In this document: one piece after another, positions 41,163 through 49,604 of the stretch
Position numbering within the stretch: position 1 is the stretch's first letter
Layout: every line of letters begins with the position of its first letter
Assembly (NCBI GenBank): GCA_045545665.1
Contig: JAZQBL010000045.1
Location: forward strand, 1-60,974
Direction of reading: 5' to 3'
DNA: 60,974 bases
Source of the DNA: RGIG7213 sp045545665
GTDB lineage: Bacteria > Bacillota > Clostridia > Oscillospirales > CAG-272
The notes under the pieces: generated by a model
Told to the model about the DNA's origin: nothing
The model's database searches: none
The model's input: only the letters and a program-made list of their open reading frames with translations
Program-made: the position numbers and the translations under genes

Positions 41163-41822
41163 TCAGCTGTTGATTATCTTTGCATATCCGTCGGGTGCTA
41201 TTATATAATGCTCGACAAGATCAACGTCTATAAGTGACAAAGCCTTTTTAAGCGTTTGCGTTACCTCGATATCCTCGACCGACGGTAGCGCAATGCCGCC
41301 GGGGTGATTATGCGCAAGTATTACCGATGAGGCTTTGGATACCAATACGGCTTCCGTTATTCTTCTTAAATTTACGTTTGCCGAATTCACCGAGCCTTCG
41401 TACACGACTCTTATATCCGTGACGTTTCCGCTGTTGTCAAGCATCATCAAAACTACCTTTTCGTTAGGCTCTGCGCTTAACTTTTCAACAAGCAGTCTGC
41501 CTATCTCATCCGAGCTGTCGGATACCAGCGCCTTATTTATATTTTGTTCTTTTTCGTAATATTTTACCGTCGCACTTATGAGCTTTAAAAATATTGCCGC
41601 ATTTTCTCCGACACCGTCAACGGATGCTATTTCCTCGCACGGTGCATCAAGCACACCCGAAAAAGATCCGAATCTGTCGATGAGTCTGTGTGCTATCATA
41701 TTCGTATCTATTCTCGGCAACGCATAAAACAACAATATTTCAAGTGCGTTATGAGGTTCAAATCTTTCGAGATCTTCTGCGAGAAATCTCTTTTTTAACC
41801 TTTCTCTGTGTCCTTCTGCCAA
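41163..41822 (-). CDS. radC: RadC/JAB-domain protein
   Basis: This protein has a helix-hairpin-helix region and a C-terminal JAB1/MPN metallo-domain with the metal motif H-x-H-x7-S-x2-D (AHNHPGGIALPSVED). Despite the name, a DNA-repair role is not established. The start is set at a TTG (41822, giving 219 aa) preceded by AAAGGAGAAGG just after the pncB stop. An ATG at 41873 would add 17 residues and overlap pncB. The family N-terminus (EGHRERLKKRF) favours the TTG. Confidence 0.85.
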   Translation of the reverse strand: MAEGHRERLKKRFLAEDLERFEPHNALEILLFYALPRIDTNMIAHRLIDRFGSFSGVLDAPCEEIASVDGVGENAAIFLKLISATVKYYEKEQNINKALVSDSSDEIGRLLVEKLSAEPNEKVVLMMLDNSGNVTDIRVVYEGSVNSANVNLRRITEAVLVSKASSVILAHNHPGGIALPSVEDIEVTQTLKKALSLIDVDLVEHYIIAPDGYAKIINS

Positions 41823-41835
41823 GGTCCTTCTCCTT

Positions 41836-43281
41836 TCACTTGCCGTTTTGGTCAAGCAGGGATTTTTTGACATCCCAAAGCTTTTGGGAAAGGTCTACAT
41901 AATAATTATGCGGATTTTCAAATCTCGTAACCTCGTCCCAAAGCGTCTGTATCTGTTCTTTACAGTAACTTCTTATCTGATCGATATCGGGAAGCTCGTA
42001 CACGCATTTACCGTTTTCAAATATTTTCACCTGAAGTTCACGTACGGTATAGTCCGAAACGGTCTTTCTTTTCCAGGTATAGTCGGGGTCGAAAAGCTCG
42101 TACGGTTTTGAAAAATCGGGTTTTTCATCGTGTATGCAAAGAAGGTCTGCTATCGCCTTTTTACTGTCGTTTTCATACAGTCTGTACAGCTTTTTGAAGT
42201 GAGGATACGTTATTTTTTCGGGATTTTCGCTTATTTTTATTTTCGGAAGTATATTGCCGTTATCATCTTCAACTGCAGTAAGCTTATACACACCGCCGAA
42301 AACAGGTTCGCTTTTTGAGGTTATAAGTCTTTCACCGACACCGAAAGAGTCTATCTTTGCGCCCTGATTCAACAGATCTCTGATAATATATTCGTCAAGC
42401 GAATTTGAAGCAACTATCTTGCAATGGCTGTATCCTGCTTCGTCGAGCATTTTCCTTGCCTTTATGGATAAATATGCAATATCGCCGCTGTCAAGGCGGA
42501 TACCGAGTGATACGTTTTTATTATCCTTTCCGTATACCGCATCAAATGCTTTTATTGCATTCGGCACACCGCTTTTCAGCACGTTATACGTATCGACGAG
42601 CAGCGTTGCGCTTTTTGGATACGTTTTGCAGTACGTTTCAAACGCTTCATATTCCGTATCAAACATCTGTACCCAGGAATGTGCCATGGTGCCGCCTGCG
42701 GGAACGCCGTGATCCTTTTCCGCTATAACGCACGCCGTGCCGTCACAGCCTGCAATATACGCAGCCCTTGCTCCGAGAACTGCGCCGTCTGCTCCTTGTG
42801 CTCTTCGAGAGCCGAATTCCGACACGGCTTTACCCGATGCCGCCCTTACTATTCTGTTTGCCTTCGTTGCAATAAGCGACTGGTGATTCAGGCACAGCAA
42901 AACGTACGTTTCTATAAGCTGTGCTTCTATCGCATTTGCACGGACGGTCATTATCGGTTCTTTCGGGAACACGGGTGTTCCTTCGGGAACTGCCCAGATA
43001 TCTCCGTTGAATTTAAACGTACTGAGGTACTGTAAAAATCCTTCCGAAAACATTTCCTTGCTTCTTAAAAAGCTTATATCATCCTTTGAAAAATGCAGTT
43101 CTTTTATATAGTTTACGACTTGTTCAAGTCCTGCGGCAATGGCAAATCCGCCGCCGTCCGGAACACGTCGAAAGAAAACGTCGAAGTAAACGGTCTTGTC
43201 CTTCATACCGTTTTCGAAATATCCGTTGCCCATTGTAAGCTCGTAAAAATCGCAAAGCAACGTATAATTTTTGATATTCAT
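41836..43281 (-). CDS. pncB: Nicotinate phosphoribosyltransferase
   Basis: This 481-aa enzyme of NAD salvage makes nicotinate mononucleotide from nicotinate and PRPP. The N-terminus YTLLCDFYELTMGNGYF, the catalytic GIRLDSGDIAYLS and VDTYNVLKSGVPNAIKA are characteristic. The length is typical. AAGGAG precedes the ATG. It is divergent from an ECF transporter S component, which may supply its substrate. Confidence 0.95.
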   Translation of the reverse strand: MNIKNYTLLCDFYELTMGNGYFENGMKDKTVYFDVFFRRVPDGGGFAIAAGLEQVVNYIKELHFSKDDISFLRSKEMFSEGFLQYLSTFKFNGDIWAVPEGTPVFPKEPIMTVRANAIEAQLIETYVLLCLNHQSLIATKANRIVRAASGKAVSEFGSRRAQGADGAVLGARAAYIAGCDGTACVIAEKDHGVPAGGTMAHSWVQMFDTEYEAFETYCKTYPKSATLLVDTYNVLKSGVPNAIKAFDAVYGKDNKNVSLGIRLDSGDIAYLSIKARKMLDEAGYSHCKIVASNSLDEYIIRDLLNQGAKIDSFGVGERLITSKSEPVFGGVYKLTAVEDDNGNILPKIKISENPEKITYPHFKKLYRLYENDSKKAIADLLCIHDEKPDFSKPYELFDPDYTWKRKTVSDYTVRELQVKIFENGKCVYELPDIDQIRSYCKEQIQTLWDEVTRFENPHNYYVDLSQKLWDVKKSLLDQNGK

Positions 43282-43325
43282 AAATACACTCCTTACCTTT
43301 TTTGAGCAAAAAAGTCCGAAAACTC

Positions 43326-43353
43326 TTGACTTTTAAACATTTTAGTGTATAAT
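43326..43353 (+). promoter_or_regulatory. Promoter of the ECF S-component gene
   Basis: TTGACT (43326-43331), 16 nt, TATAAT (43348-43353), 31 nt before the start codon. A clear promoter for the divergent pncB was not resolved in the same 102-nt gap. Confidence 0.75.
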
Positions 43354-43383
43354 TATAACAATATTTTATTGGAGGTTTATCAA

Positions 43384-43998
43384 ATGAACAATAAACAAAA
43401 AACTCAAAGATTAGTTCTTGCCGCAGTATTTACAGCGTTGATAATCGTTATGTCATTTACTCCTTTGGGATATTTGAGAGTCGGATTCGTATCCATCAGC
43501 TTTATGACGATACCGGTTGCACTCGGTGCAATACTCCTCGGTCCTGTATACGGTGCATACTTCGGTCTGCTTTTCGGCATAACAAGCTTTATTCAGTGTT
43601 TTACGGGAGATGCTTTCGGTGCAATGCTCGTCGGAATAAGCCCTGTATTTACCGCTGTAATGTGTATAATACCGAGAACGCTTATAGGTCTTTTGTCAGG
43701 TCTTATTTTCGCAGTCATCAAGAAAGCAAGCAAAAACGATATCGGTGCATTTTTAACGTCAAGCCTTTCGGCTCCTCTTATAAACACACTTTTGTTTGTC
43801 GGAAGCATGATGCTTTTCTTCTACAACAATCCCGCATTCCACACAGGTCTTGAAGGCCTCGGCATTACAGGTTACAACAACCTGCTTTCTTTGGTCTGGA
43901 TAATGGTCGGAATAAACGGAATTATCGAGTTCTTCGTATGCGGCATCATAAGCTTTGCGCTTTCAAAATCCCTCAGCAAAGTTCTGTTAAAAGCGTGA
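43384..43998 (+). CDS. ECF transporter S component, possibly for niacin
   Basis: This is a 204-aa integral membrane protein with about six helices. The N-terminal half has the ECF substrate-binding pattern RLVLAAVFTALIIVMSF, then GFVSISFMTIPVALGAILLGPVYGA. ATG at 43384 has TTGGAGG upstream. Such proteins recruit a shared EcfAA'T energy module encoded elsewhere. Divergence from pncB suggests nicotinate or nicotinamide as ligand, but pantothenate-type or other S components look similar. Confidence 0.85.
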   Translation: MNNKQKTQRLVLAAVFTALIIVMSFTPLGYLRVGFVSISFMTIPVALGAILLGPVYGAYFGLLFGITSFIQCFTGDAFGAMLVGISPVFTAVMCIIPRTLIGLLSGLIFAVIKKASKNDIGAFLTSSLSAPLINTLLFVGSMMLFFYNNPAFHTGLEGLGITGYNNLLSLVWIMVGINGIIEFFVCGIISFALSKSLSKVLLKA

Positions 43999-45966
43999 TC
44001 AAGTACGTTTGATCTCTACATAACCGTCCTTTTTAAGGGCGGTTTTTTTACCGTCAAGAACAAGCACACCGCCGTCTTTATCGGTATACACACGGCATTT
44101 TTCACCGTCAAGCTCGATCTTGACGATACCGCCGTTCAACGGAACAGAGCCTTTTATCTTTTCTAAGCTTCCGAGGTTCGGTCTTACTTCAAACGTCTCA
44201 GCACCGACCGACGTTGACGTAACGCCGAGGAAATACTTACCGAATATATAAACAGGTCCTCCGCCCCATGCGTGGCAAAGCGATTTACCGTATTTCATAC
44301 CGTACATCGAATAATGCTTTTCGCCCTCTTCCTCGGGAATATACTGCTCCCATATGGACGTTGCGCCGAGCTTTACCATATCTCCCCAATAAGAGCGTAT
44401 AAGGTTAGCTGCGTATTCAAGATCACCCGTTTTGCATACGGCATCCGTTTCGAAAAATTTGAAGTACGGCGTCGTTATCTGCGTAATTTCGGGATTGTTT
44501 ATTACGTTTTCGACTATTTTTTTCGTCTGCTCGGGCGTTGCAAGATCATAAAGGATGGCAAAAATATTTGCGTGTCTCGTTACGTGATTTCTGCCCGAGG
44601 TATAGCTGTCGATAAACGCTCCCTTTTCTTCATTCCAGAAATACTTATTTATATTTACGTAAAGGTCCTCTGCGCGTTTGCCGTACTGCTCTGTGTCGTC
44701 ACCTGCGACCTTTGCAAGTTCCTTCATCGAAAGCATTGCACGGTACAGAAGCATCTGTTCTGCGCACGGTGCGCCGTGCTTATCTATATTCGACCAGTCG
44801 ATAAATATCCAATCACCCGCACGGTGTACGACAAAGCCGTTTTCATCAAGACGTGATATTATAAATTCACAAAGCGACTTTATCCTCGGATAAATAAACT
44901 TTATAAAATCGTCGTCACCGGATGAAAAATAGTAGTCGTAAGTTCCTATTATGAGATACAAAGAATAATCGTTTATCGTATTTATATGCGTATTTAAGGG
45001 ATCTTTTCCCCTTAACGCCGTTATCGTACGGCGCACCGTGGGATAATCAAGGAAAAGATATTCGTTTATCATATAGCTCTGGTAAGCATCGCCCGACCAT
45101 ACCCAGCGGTCACGTTTGATGCCGTCAAGGAAAAACTCCCTTGCGTTCAGGTGGAACGTATACGCCGAAATATCCCAGATATTATTTATCAGCTCATCCT
45201 CGCATTTGAAATCGCCCTTGTATTCAAACGGAATGTACTCATATTCGGCATATACCGTAAAGTCAAGACTTTTTTCCGTCGGGATAAAAACGTATCGAAA
45301 CGCGCGTGCTGACAGCGAATAGTCTTTTTCGCCTTCGACCGTTTGCCAAAGATACGTGTCGGAATTTGCCGAAAGCGCTTCGGCATCGCTTTCACCGAAA
45401 TAAACGGTAAATTTTTCACCGTTTGTATTCTGTATATCGAGCTTTGCAAAAAGCTCACGTCCGAAGTCGTACAGAACACCGCCGTTTATGCTTTTTACAG
45501 AAACGGGATCTACTCTGTCATAGGAAAAATTAAATATTTCGGGGTTATCTTTCGGATCTTCATACGCGGGATCATCCCCTGCCGTTACACGTTCGGATGT
45601 ATTGTGTGCGCATATCCAACTGCTGTCGGATATTATATCGTCGCTTTCGCAAAAGATACACGGAAGCCCCTCGGGCTTTGTAACAAGGACGTGTATTGTG
45701 TGTTTTCCTTCCGTAAAGCTTACGTCCGTACCGATTATATGGCGTACGCCGTCAAGCTCAACAAATCCTCTTGCGTTTGATAATATTTTAAACGTACCGC
45801 TTTTTTCCGCTTCAAACGTCTTGTCAAACGAAACTGTGGGGTACGGTGTGTAAAGCTCCCACATAGGAGGCACGGCAAAACCGAATTCGTCACGTCTTGA
45901 ATGAAGCTTGAGGCTGTGATAAATTTCAAAATCGCCTCTGTACCATATCCATCTTGATCTTTTCAT
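43999..45966 (-). CDS. GH78-like alpha-L-rhamnosidase family enzyme
   Basis: This 655-aa protein has N-terminal beta-sandwich modules (about 1-255), then an (alpha/alpha)6 barrel (about 260-590) containing REFFLDGIKRDRWVWSGD, the segment that carries the general acid in GH78. Further on are SIWEQYIPEE and a C-terminal beta domain. There is no signal peptide, so it is likely cytoplasmic. AGGAG precedes the ATG 15 nt after the radical-SAM-associated gene, so the three genes may form one operon. The substrate could be a rhamnoside or a related sugar. Confidence 0.85.
   Translation of the reverse strand: MKRSRWIWYRGDFEIYHSLKLHSRRDEFGFAVPPMWELYTPYPTVSFDKTFEAEKSGTFKILSNARGFVELDGVRHIIGTDVSFTEGKHTIHVLVTKPEGLPCIFCESDDIISDSSWICAHNTSERVTAGDDPAYEDPKDNPEIFNFSYDRVDPVSVKSINGGVLYDFGRELFAKLDIQNTNGEKFTVYFGESDAEALSANSDTYLWQTVEGEKDYSLSARAFRYVFIPTEKSLDFTVYAEYEYIPFEYKGDFKCEDELINNIWDISAYTFHLNAREFFLDGIKRDRWVWSGDAYQSYMINEYLFLDYPTVRRTITALRGKDPLNTHINTINDYSLYLIIGTYDYYFSSGDDDFIKFIYPRIKSLCEFIISRLDENGFVVHRAGDWIFIDWSNIDKHGAPCAEQMLLYRAMLSMKELAKVAGDDTEQYGKRAEDLYVNINKYFWNEEKGAFIDSYTSGRNHVTRHANIFAILYDLATPEQTKKIVENVINNPEITQITTPYFKFFETDAVCKTGDLEYAANLIRSYWGDMVKLGATSIWEQYIPEEEGEKHYSMYGMKYGKSLCHAWGGGPVYIFGKYFLGVTSTSVGAETFEVRPNLGSLEKIKGSVPLNGGIVKIELDGEKCRVYTDKDGGVLVLDGKKTALKKDGYVEIKRT
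44022..44049 (+). terminator. Terminator of the ECF gene inside the GH78-like coding end
   Basis: AACCGTCC (44022-44029), 7-nt loop, GGGCGGTT (44037-44044), then TTTTT. It serves plus-strand transcripts from the ECF gene but lies within the last codons of the convergent minus-strand gene. Confidence 0.78.
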
Positions 45967-45981
45967 TTTATGCTCTCCTGT

Positions 45982-46677
45982 TTATTCAAATACGGTCGTA
46001 AGATCGCTTTTAAGTGCGATGCGCTTCATTACCGAATAATATTCGTCCTTCCCTTCGAAATCAACGCCGAGATATCTTGACATGGCTTTTATGATATACT
46101 CGGGGTTGACGTAGCCGTCGGTTCTTGTGCAAAGTGTGACGGTGAGCTTTATTTTACCGTCCTCGTAAAGTGTTTCGGGGTTTTTTATTCCCTCTGAAAT
46201 ATCGGCTTCAATAAGACCGCTTTTCGTCTTTTTCGTTCTTTTTTCGATAACGAGCGGGGCTGAAAGCAGGTCTTTTATTTTCTGTGCAAGCTCATCCGAT
46301 GCGTCTTTGCAGTGAAACACAAAATCGTAGACTGCCCAGTGCATATCTTCAAGTGCAGTTTGCGGTGTGTACACCTTTTTTATTCTTATATCGTTCGGCA
46401 AATTTGCATTAAGTGCCTTTTTTATATCGTTTCCGACAAACGGCGGCAGCACTCTTATATCAAGAAACTCGCACATACTTTCAGCGCCGAGTGCAAGCGG
46501 CAGGGAAAAAACGAGCTTCGGGTGCGGATTAAATCCGTTAGTGTACCATATCGGCACCTTTGCGCGGGTAAATGCTGTTTTAAGCGTTCTGTTGAGGTCA
46601 AGATGCGAAATAAATTTCGCCCTGCCTGTCTTTGAAAATTCTATTCTTACGTTTCTGTATTGGCTGACGGGCACCAT
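45982..46677 (-). CDS. Radical SAM-associated protein (DUF2344, TIGR03936)
   Basis: This 231-aa protein opens with VRIEFSKTGRAKFISHLDL and contains WYTNGFNPHPKLVFSLPLALG, the family hallmarks. DUF2344 is nearly always adjacent to, or fused with, a B12-binding radical SAM protein, and here it overlaps that gene by about 31 nt. ATG at 46677 has GGAGGTGA upstream, and a GTG two codons earlier is possible. The pair is thought to act in tRNA or rRNA modification in some lineages, but the reaction is unproven. Confidence 0.92.
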   Translation of the reverse strand: MVPVSQYRNVRIEFSKTGRAKFISHLDLNRTLKTAFTRAKVPIWYTNGFNPHPKLVFSLPLALGAESMCEFLDIRVLPPFVGNDIKKALNANLPNDIRIKKVYTPQTALEDMHWAVYDFVFHCKDASDELAQKIKDLLSAPLVIEKRTKKTKSGLIEADISEGIKNPETLYEDGKIKLTVTLCTRTDGYVNPEYIIKAMSRYLGVDFEGKDEYYSVMKRIALKSDLTTVFE

Positions 46678-48512
46678 GCACACTCACCTCCCAGCTTATT
46701 TGCTCCGCATCCTGCACACGACTGCATACAGTTCTGCGTTGTTTTGTGTTCGTACGCCTTGTGTCTTTCACGAAGGAAAAATTCTTTTGATACACCGCAG
46801 TCGATGATGTCCCACGGCAATATTTCATCCTCGGAAAACTCACGGTTTGCATAAAAGGCGGGATCTATACCGCATTTTTCAAACACGTCGAGCCAGCCGT
46901 CGTAGTCAAAGCACTCGTCCCAGGCATCGAATTTAAATCCTCTGTCGGAGGCTTCCGCAAGTGCTTTTGATATACGTCTGTCACCTCTTGCGAACACAGC
47001 TTCGATACGGCTTATGTTTGCATCGTGATAATTGTATTTTATACTTCTGTCCGTTATGGCATCTGCAAGCAGCTTTTGCTTTTCCAAAAGCTCCTCCATC
47101 GTTGACTGTCTGTCCCACTGAAAAGGTGTAAACGGCTTGGGAATGAAGCAGGCGACACTTATTGTAACGGTCGGTCTTCCCTTCGGTCTGTCAGGCGTTT
47201 GATAAAACGTCTTTACGACGTCGCTTGCAAGCTTTTCTATGCCGAGTATATCCTCGTCGGTCTCCGTGGGAAGTCCGCACATAAAGTAAAGCTTTACCTG
47301 ATTTCTTCCGCCTTCGAACGCCGCTCTGCAGGCTTCGAAAATATCTTCTTCGCATATATTTTTGTTTATGGCATCACGAAGTCTTTGCGTTCCCGCTTCG
47401 GGTGCGAAGGTAAGTCCCGCCGTGCGTACTGAGGATATTTTCCTCATAAGCTCTCTTGAAAAGCTGTCAGCTCTCATTGAAGGAAGTGAAAGTCCGACCA
47501 TATTGTCATCGGTCCATTCAAGAAGCTTGTCCGTAAGCTCTCTTATGTGCGGATAGTCCGAAATCGAAAGAGAGCACAGGGATATTTCATCGTATCCCGT
47601 ATTTTCGTAAAGGGTCTTTGCCTCCTCGTTTATAACGTCGGGAGATTTTGCCCTTGCAGGGCGGTATATCATACCTGCCTGGCAGAAACGGCAGCCTCTG
47701 GGACAGCCTCTGTACACTTCAAGCACTATTCTGTCGTGCACCGTTTCTATATACGGCATAACGAATTTATCGGGAAAATACGTTTTATCAAAATCTTTGA
47801 TTATGCGTTTTCTGATCTTTTTCGGGATATCACCGTATTTAGGTGTATACGATTTTATCGTTCCGTTTTCATTATACTCAACTTCATAAAGAGAAGGCAC
47901 GTAAAAGCCCTCTATTTTTGCCGCTTCGTGCAAGAAGCTTTCCTTGGTATACGTGCCGTTTTCCTTCATATCCATATAAAGGCGGCAAAATTCAACAAGC
48001 GCTTCTTCGCCCTCGCCTATTGAAAAAACGTCGAAGAAATCAGCTATCGGCTCTGCATTATAAGAGCAGGGGCCGCCGCCTATCACTATCGGATATTCTT
48101 CCCCTCTGTCCTTTGCGTATATGGGCATACCTGCAAGCTTCAACATATTGAGTACCGTTGTATAACAAAGCTCATACTGCAAGGTAAAACCGAGTATATC
48201 AAATTCTTTTACGGGATCTCCGCTTTCGTGTGCGTAAAGCGGTATACTGTTTTTTATCATCTGCTCTTGCATATCGTGCCACGGTGCATACACACGTTCG
48301 CACCATATATCATCACAGCTGTTGAGAGCGCCGTATAAAATACGAAGTCCGAGATTGGACATGCCTATTTCGTAAGTATCGGGAAAAGCGAAGGCAAAAC
48401 GGCACTTCACTTCCTCTTTTTTCTTAACTATCTGTCCGTATTCGCCGCCTGTATATCTGCCCGGCTTCAGGACTTTTCTTAAAATTCCGTCTATGTTGTA
48501 ATTTCCGTTCAA
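46647..48512 (-). CDS. B12-binding domain radical SAM protein (TIGR03960)
   Basis: This 621-aa protein has an N-terminal cobalamin-binding-like domain (about 20-200) and a radical SAM domain with the CxxxCxxC motif RGCPRGCRFCQ. It continues with GLTFAPEAGTQRLRD and a C-terminal Cys-rich segment near the end (CMQSCAGCGANKLGGECAWC). Translation appears to start at TTG (48512) with CGGAG about 10 nt upstream. It has its own consensus promoter. Substrate unknown. Confidence 0.94.
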   Translation of the reverse strand: MNGNYNIDGILRKVLKPGRYTGGEYGQIVKKKEEVKCRFAFAFPDTYEIGMSNLGLRILYGALNSCDDIWCERVYAPWHDMQEQMIKNSIPLYAHESGDPVKEFDILGFTLQYELCYTTVLNMLKLAGMPIYAKDRGEEYPIVIGGGPCSYNAEPIADFFDVFSIGEGEEALVEFCRLYMDMKENGTYTKESFLHEAAKIEGFYVPSLYEVEYNENGTIKSYTPKYGDIPKKIRKRIIKDFDKTYFPDKFVMPYIETVHDRIVLEVYRGCPRGCRFCQAGMIYRPARAKSPDVINEEAKTLYENTGYDEISLCSLSISDYPHIRELTDKLLEWTDDNMVGLSLPSMRADSFSRELMRKISSVRTAGLTFAPEAGTQRLRDAINKNICEEDIFEACRAAFEGGRNQVKLYFMCGLPTETDEDILGIEKLASDVVKTFYQTPDRPKGRPTVTISVACFIPKPFTPFQWDRQSTMEELLEKQKLLADAITDRSIKYNYHDANISRIEAVFARGDRRISKALAEASDRGFKFDAWDECFDYDGWLDVFEKCGIDPAFYANREFSEDEILPWDIIDCGVSKEFFLRERHKAYEHKTTQNCMQSCAGCGANKLGGECAWCPSANTET

Positions 48513-48546
48513 AGCACTACTACTCCGATTATATTAATATAATATT

Positions 48547-48575
48547 ATTATACATATGAAGGATAAAAATGTCAA
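48547..48575 (-). promoter_or_regulatory. Promoter of the radical SAM operon
   Basis: On the minus strand, TTGACA (48575-48570), 17 nt and TATAAT (48552-48547), 35 nt before the TTG start. Confidence 0.82.
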
Positions 48576-48601
48576 CAATTAAAGCTTCAAATGAGCAAAA
48601 A

Positions 48602-48641
48602 AATCCCTGCTTGATACAGAAATTTTCTGCATCAAACAGGG
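48602..48641 (-). terminator. Terminator of the 8-helix membrane protein gene
   Basis: On the minus strand, TCCCTGTTTGATGCAGAAA, loop, matching TTTCTGTATCAAGCAGGGA, then seven T. A very long stem lies just after the stop codon. Confidence 0.92.
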
Positions 48642-48647
48642 AAGATA

Positions 48648-49505
48648 TTATTCTTCGATCGGAACGCTTTCCTTCGGCTGTAAAAACTGAAACGTGCGTA
48701 TTATCATATAAAGCAAAACAGTTATCTGAAGTCCTGCATATATCGAAAACTCGTCAAACGGAAGCACGAGCATTACCGTAAGCACGATATTGGGTATACA
48801 GTACGTTGCAACAGCTATTATACTCACAAGAGACAAAGCAAGGTGAAGTCTGTGTCTGGGAGTATCTATTCTGTAACGGGCTTCGGACGTAAGATAAAGC
48901 ATCATAAATATCACAGAAAGCTCTGCCGACAGCTTTTCGGAGTTATTGATAACGACCGAATTGTCAAAATAAAGATATACAAGATACGCAACACACCAAA
49001 GGGGCGGGAAAAACGACATTACCTTGACAAACAGTGTGTCAGCATATTTCATAGATTCACAGTTCAAGAAAAATACCGCCGACGGAACCGAGAAGACTAC
49101 CGTTGCAATGAGTGCGATAAGCGGTATCTTTTCCTCTATCGAAAGCATGAGCTTAAACGATTCGGGTGAAAATATGTCAAATGTGAAATACAATACCAAA
49201 AACGCCGAGGATATGAAGAAAAATCCGCAAAGCGACGATGCAAACAGCGATGCGACCGTGCTTTTAGGCAGTACGACTTCCTCATTTTTCGGCACTTTTA
49301 TAAAGAAAAACACTGCAAAAGCCGCAAGACAGCATACTGCAAAAAGTATAGAATAGACTGTAGGCAGACTCGTTTTCGTGCTGTAGTTTTCAAGGCTCGG
49401 ATCGTAGAAATAATTCATAAGAAAGATCCTCGCGATCGAAAGTACACCTGAAATTACGAGTGTGCTTATCAAAAAAGCTTTGTAAACCTTTTTAAAAGAA
49501 CTCAT
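48648..49505 (-). CDS. Polytopic membrane protein of unknown function
   Basis: This 285-aa protein has about eight hydrophobic helices, short charged loops and no recognisable catalytic motif. The C-terminus is short and acidic (KESVPIEE). AATTGGAGC precedes the ATG. It is a single-gene unit: its promoter lies inside a 12-bp-arm perfect inverted repeat and a strong terminator follows. The tightly built control region suggests conditional expression. I do not recognise the family. Confidence 0.75.
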   Translation of the reverse strand: MSSFKKVYKAFLISTLVISGVLSIARIFLMNYFYDPSLENYSTKTSLPTVYSILFAVCCLAAFAVFFFIKVPKNEEVVLPKSTVASLFASSLCGFFFISSAFLVLYFTFDIFSPESFKLMLSIEEKIPLIALIATVVFSVPSAVFFLNCESMKYADTLFVKVMSFFPPLWCVAYLVYLYFDNSVVINNSEKLSAELSVIFMMLYLTSEARYRIDTPRHRLHLALSLVSIIAVATYCIPNIVLTVMLVLPFDEFSIYAGLQITVLLYMIIRTFQFLQPKESVPIEE

Positions 49506-49524
49506 TTTATTGCTCCAATTTGAA

Positions 49525-49555
49525 ATTATAATATACTGCGTATCAGTATATTATA
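49525..49555 (-). promoter_or_regulatory. Long perfect dyad over the promoter of the 8-helix protein
   Basis: TATAATATACTG (49527-49538), CGTAT, CAGTATATTATA (49544-49555) is a perfect 12-bp-arm inverted repeat. On the minus strand a TATAAT -10 box (49530-49525) overlaps one arm, so a bound repressor would block the promoter. The ATACTG...CAGTAT style resembles operators of PadR/TetR-type repressors. None is encoded next to it. Confidence 0.6.
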
Positions 49556-49604
49556 TAAATATTAACAAAGAACCTTTTAAAGAGTAAATTTTTAGATGTT
49601 TATT

